Shown in pieces: positions 6,656 to 6,791 of a stretch of 6,791 nt of DNA (position 1 is the stretch's first letter; each line of letters opens with the position of its first letter). The notes beneath the pieces are model-generated. The model did not search any database and was not told the DNA's origin. It worked only from the letters and a program-made list of their open reading frames with translations. The DNA is from Parachlamydiales bacterium (lineage in GTDB: Bacteria > Chlamydiota > Chlamydiia > Chlamydiales > Simkaniaceae). A program made the position numbers and the translations under genes. The stretch is from positions 1-6,791 of the forward strand of contig DAOWHK010000147.1 of assembly GCA_030641465.1 (NCBI GenBank), given 5' to 3'.

Positions 6656-6791
6656 ATGCTTAACCAATATTTTCGTATGCCACGTGCATGCCTCATCGCA
6701 CTTTTCTCAACTTTGCTAGTTTCAGGAAACTGCTTTGCAAACGACTCGGAAAAACCAGAAGAAAAAAAGCAAGAAATCGATGGAAACATTC
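6656..6791 (+). CDS. mip: Secreted Mip-type peptidyl-prolyl isomerase, N-terminus only (partial, runs off the right edge)
   Basis: Only 45 codons are present and no catalytic domain is in view, so the product is assigned mainly from position. In Chlamydia the gene after aspS is mip, an FKBP-type peptidyl-prolyl cis-trans isomerase exported to the envelope. The sequence here fits an exported protein: a short positive N-region (Arg7, Arg10), a hydrophobic core (ACLIALFSTLLVSG, 11-24), a likely signal peptidase I site after Ala28 (CFA before ND), and then a charged linker rich in Lys and Glu. Such a linker is usual before the helical N-terminal domain of Mip. Chlamydial Mip is described as a lipoprotein; here Cys26 is preceded by Ser-Gly-Asn, which is not a proper lipobox. 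The FKBP domain should follow beyond the window. Any other exported protein remains possible. Confidence 0.6.
   Translation, partial: MLNQYFRMPRACLIALFSTLLVSGNCFANDSEKPEEKKQEIDGNI

Noticed and set aside
6301..6789. Minus-strand open frame of 162 codons across the end of aspS and the start of the mip-like gene
   Set aside because: It is antisense to conserved aspS motif 3 and to a gene with a good ribosome binding site and signal peptide; its product resembles nothing and is Ser/Ile/Phe-rich as expected of antisense reading.

Overview
The window looks like chromosomal DNA of a member of the Chlamydiae, most likely an amoeba-associated ('environmental') lineage related to Parachlamydia, Protochlamydia, Criblamydia or Waddlia. 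The main evidence is gene order. From left to right it carries the start of dnaE, then uhpC, hisS, aspS and the start of a mip-like gene. From memory this is the order of the C. trachomatis block CT545 (dnaE), CT544 (uhpC), CT543 (hisS), CT542 (aspS) and CT541 (mip). The DnaE N-terminus, the sugar-phosphate antiporter and the AspRS type agree with this. The lineage within the phylum is inferred from an F-box-like/leucine-rich-repeat gene of the kind abundant in amoeba symbionts; the sequence does not fix a genus.

Layout: positions 1-2680 are read leftward (minus strand) and 2835-6791 rightward (plus strand), diverging from an AT-rich 154-base spacer. The minus-strand group, in transcription order, is uhpC (GTG start, 449 aa), an F-box-like LRR protein (374 aa) 42 bases downstream, and the first 38 codons of dnaE 49 bases further on. 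The plus-strand group is an unrecognised 210-aa protein, hisS (433 aa), aspS (595 aa, overlapping hisS by 14 bases) and the first 45 codons of a mip-like gene with a signal peptide.

How the genes fit together: hisS and aspS form a translation cassette, and the exported Mip-type peptidyl-prolyl isomerase probably shares its transcript. UhpC would import sugar phosphate from the host cytosol in exchange for phosphate, which fits an obligate intracellular bacterium. The AspRS carries the His and Gly residues associated with non-discriminating enzymes. It should therefore also charge tRNA-Asn with Asp and depend on a GatCAB amidotransferase encoded elsewhere.

Two genes break the conserved order: the F-box-like/LRR gene between uhpC and dnaE, and the 210-aa orphan between uhpC and hisS. 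They are the accessory, lineage-specific part of the window. The first is a plausible host-directed effector. I see no tRNA, rRNA, CRISPR array, insertion sequence, convincing riboswitch or clear rho-independent terminator, and no gene-free stretch longer than 154 bases.
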